DNA of 64,000 nt from Ophiocordyceps camponoti-saundersi (nom. inval.) (lineage: Eukaryota > Ascomycota > Sordariomycetes > Hypocreales > Ophiocordycipitaceae). Both the position numbers and the translations under genes were made by a program. The stretch is from assembly GCA_003339415.1 (NCBI GenBank), contig PDHQ01000005.1, positions 439,424 through 503,423 of the forward strand, read 5' to 3'. This document shows positions 63,874 through 64,000 of this stretch, piece after piece. The notes under the pieces are model-generated. The model made no database searches and was not told where the DNA came from. It was given only the letters and a program-made list of their open reading frames with translations. The stretch's first letter is position 1; every line of letters starts with the position of its first letter.

Positions 63874-64000
<127 letters not shown>

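Overview
The window looks like nuclear DNA of a filamentous ascomycete (Pezizomycotina, probably Sordariomycetes; I cannot place it further). The genes have short GT-AG introns of 71-194 bp and GC-rich exons, and they lie next to long AT-rich blocks of transposons mutated by RIP (repeat-induced point mutation). In those blocks CpA and TpG are almost gone while CpG, CpC and CpT remain.

Layout. (1) 1-11,450 is a normal gene island: a sugar transporter (+), a glucose-6-phosphate 1-epimerase (+), a class II DAHP synthase (-), a HYPK-like NatA regulator (+) and a large BRCT-domain protein (-). (2) 11,455-44,895 is a 33.4 kb RIP-saturated block that I read as nested LTR retrotransposons. An outer element with 205/213 bp terminal direct repeats holds a gypsy chromovirus (Gyp1, 21,233-33,661), which itself holds a reverse-oriented gypsy (Gyp2, 26,886-32,824). 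The outer element also holds a second chromovirus (Gyp3, 33,868-44,309), which holds two copies of a 1,776 bp non-autonomous LTR element. (3) 44,900-49,001 is a small gene island with one three-exon gene (-): a half zinc cluster followed by a degenerate caspase-like domain. (4) 49,002-51,557 is a Tc1/mariner relic with terminal inverted repeats and a TA duplication. (5) 51,558-64,000 is a second RIP block: a short repeat family, another LTR element (52,891-57,853) that carries the third 1,776 bp copy, and a 5'-complete copy of the Gyp3 family (59,321 to beyond the window) with a non-RIPped filler replacing part of pol.

The genes are mostly housekeeping. The transporter and epimerase both concern sugar entry and early hexose metabolism, and DAHP synthase starts the shikimate pathway, but I see no cluster logic. 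No CRISPR array, rRNA, tRNA or biosynthetic cluster is visible.

The points most worth following up are: the strict GpCpA context of the CpA sites that escaped RIP; the nested element history, with target-site duplications at almost every level; three copies of exactly 1,776 bp; the non-RIPped islands inside RIPped DNA; and the pseudo-caspase gene with a 58-nt G tract in its first intron.
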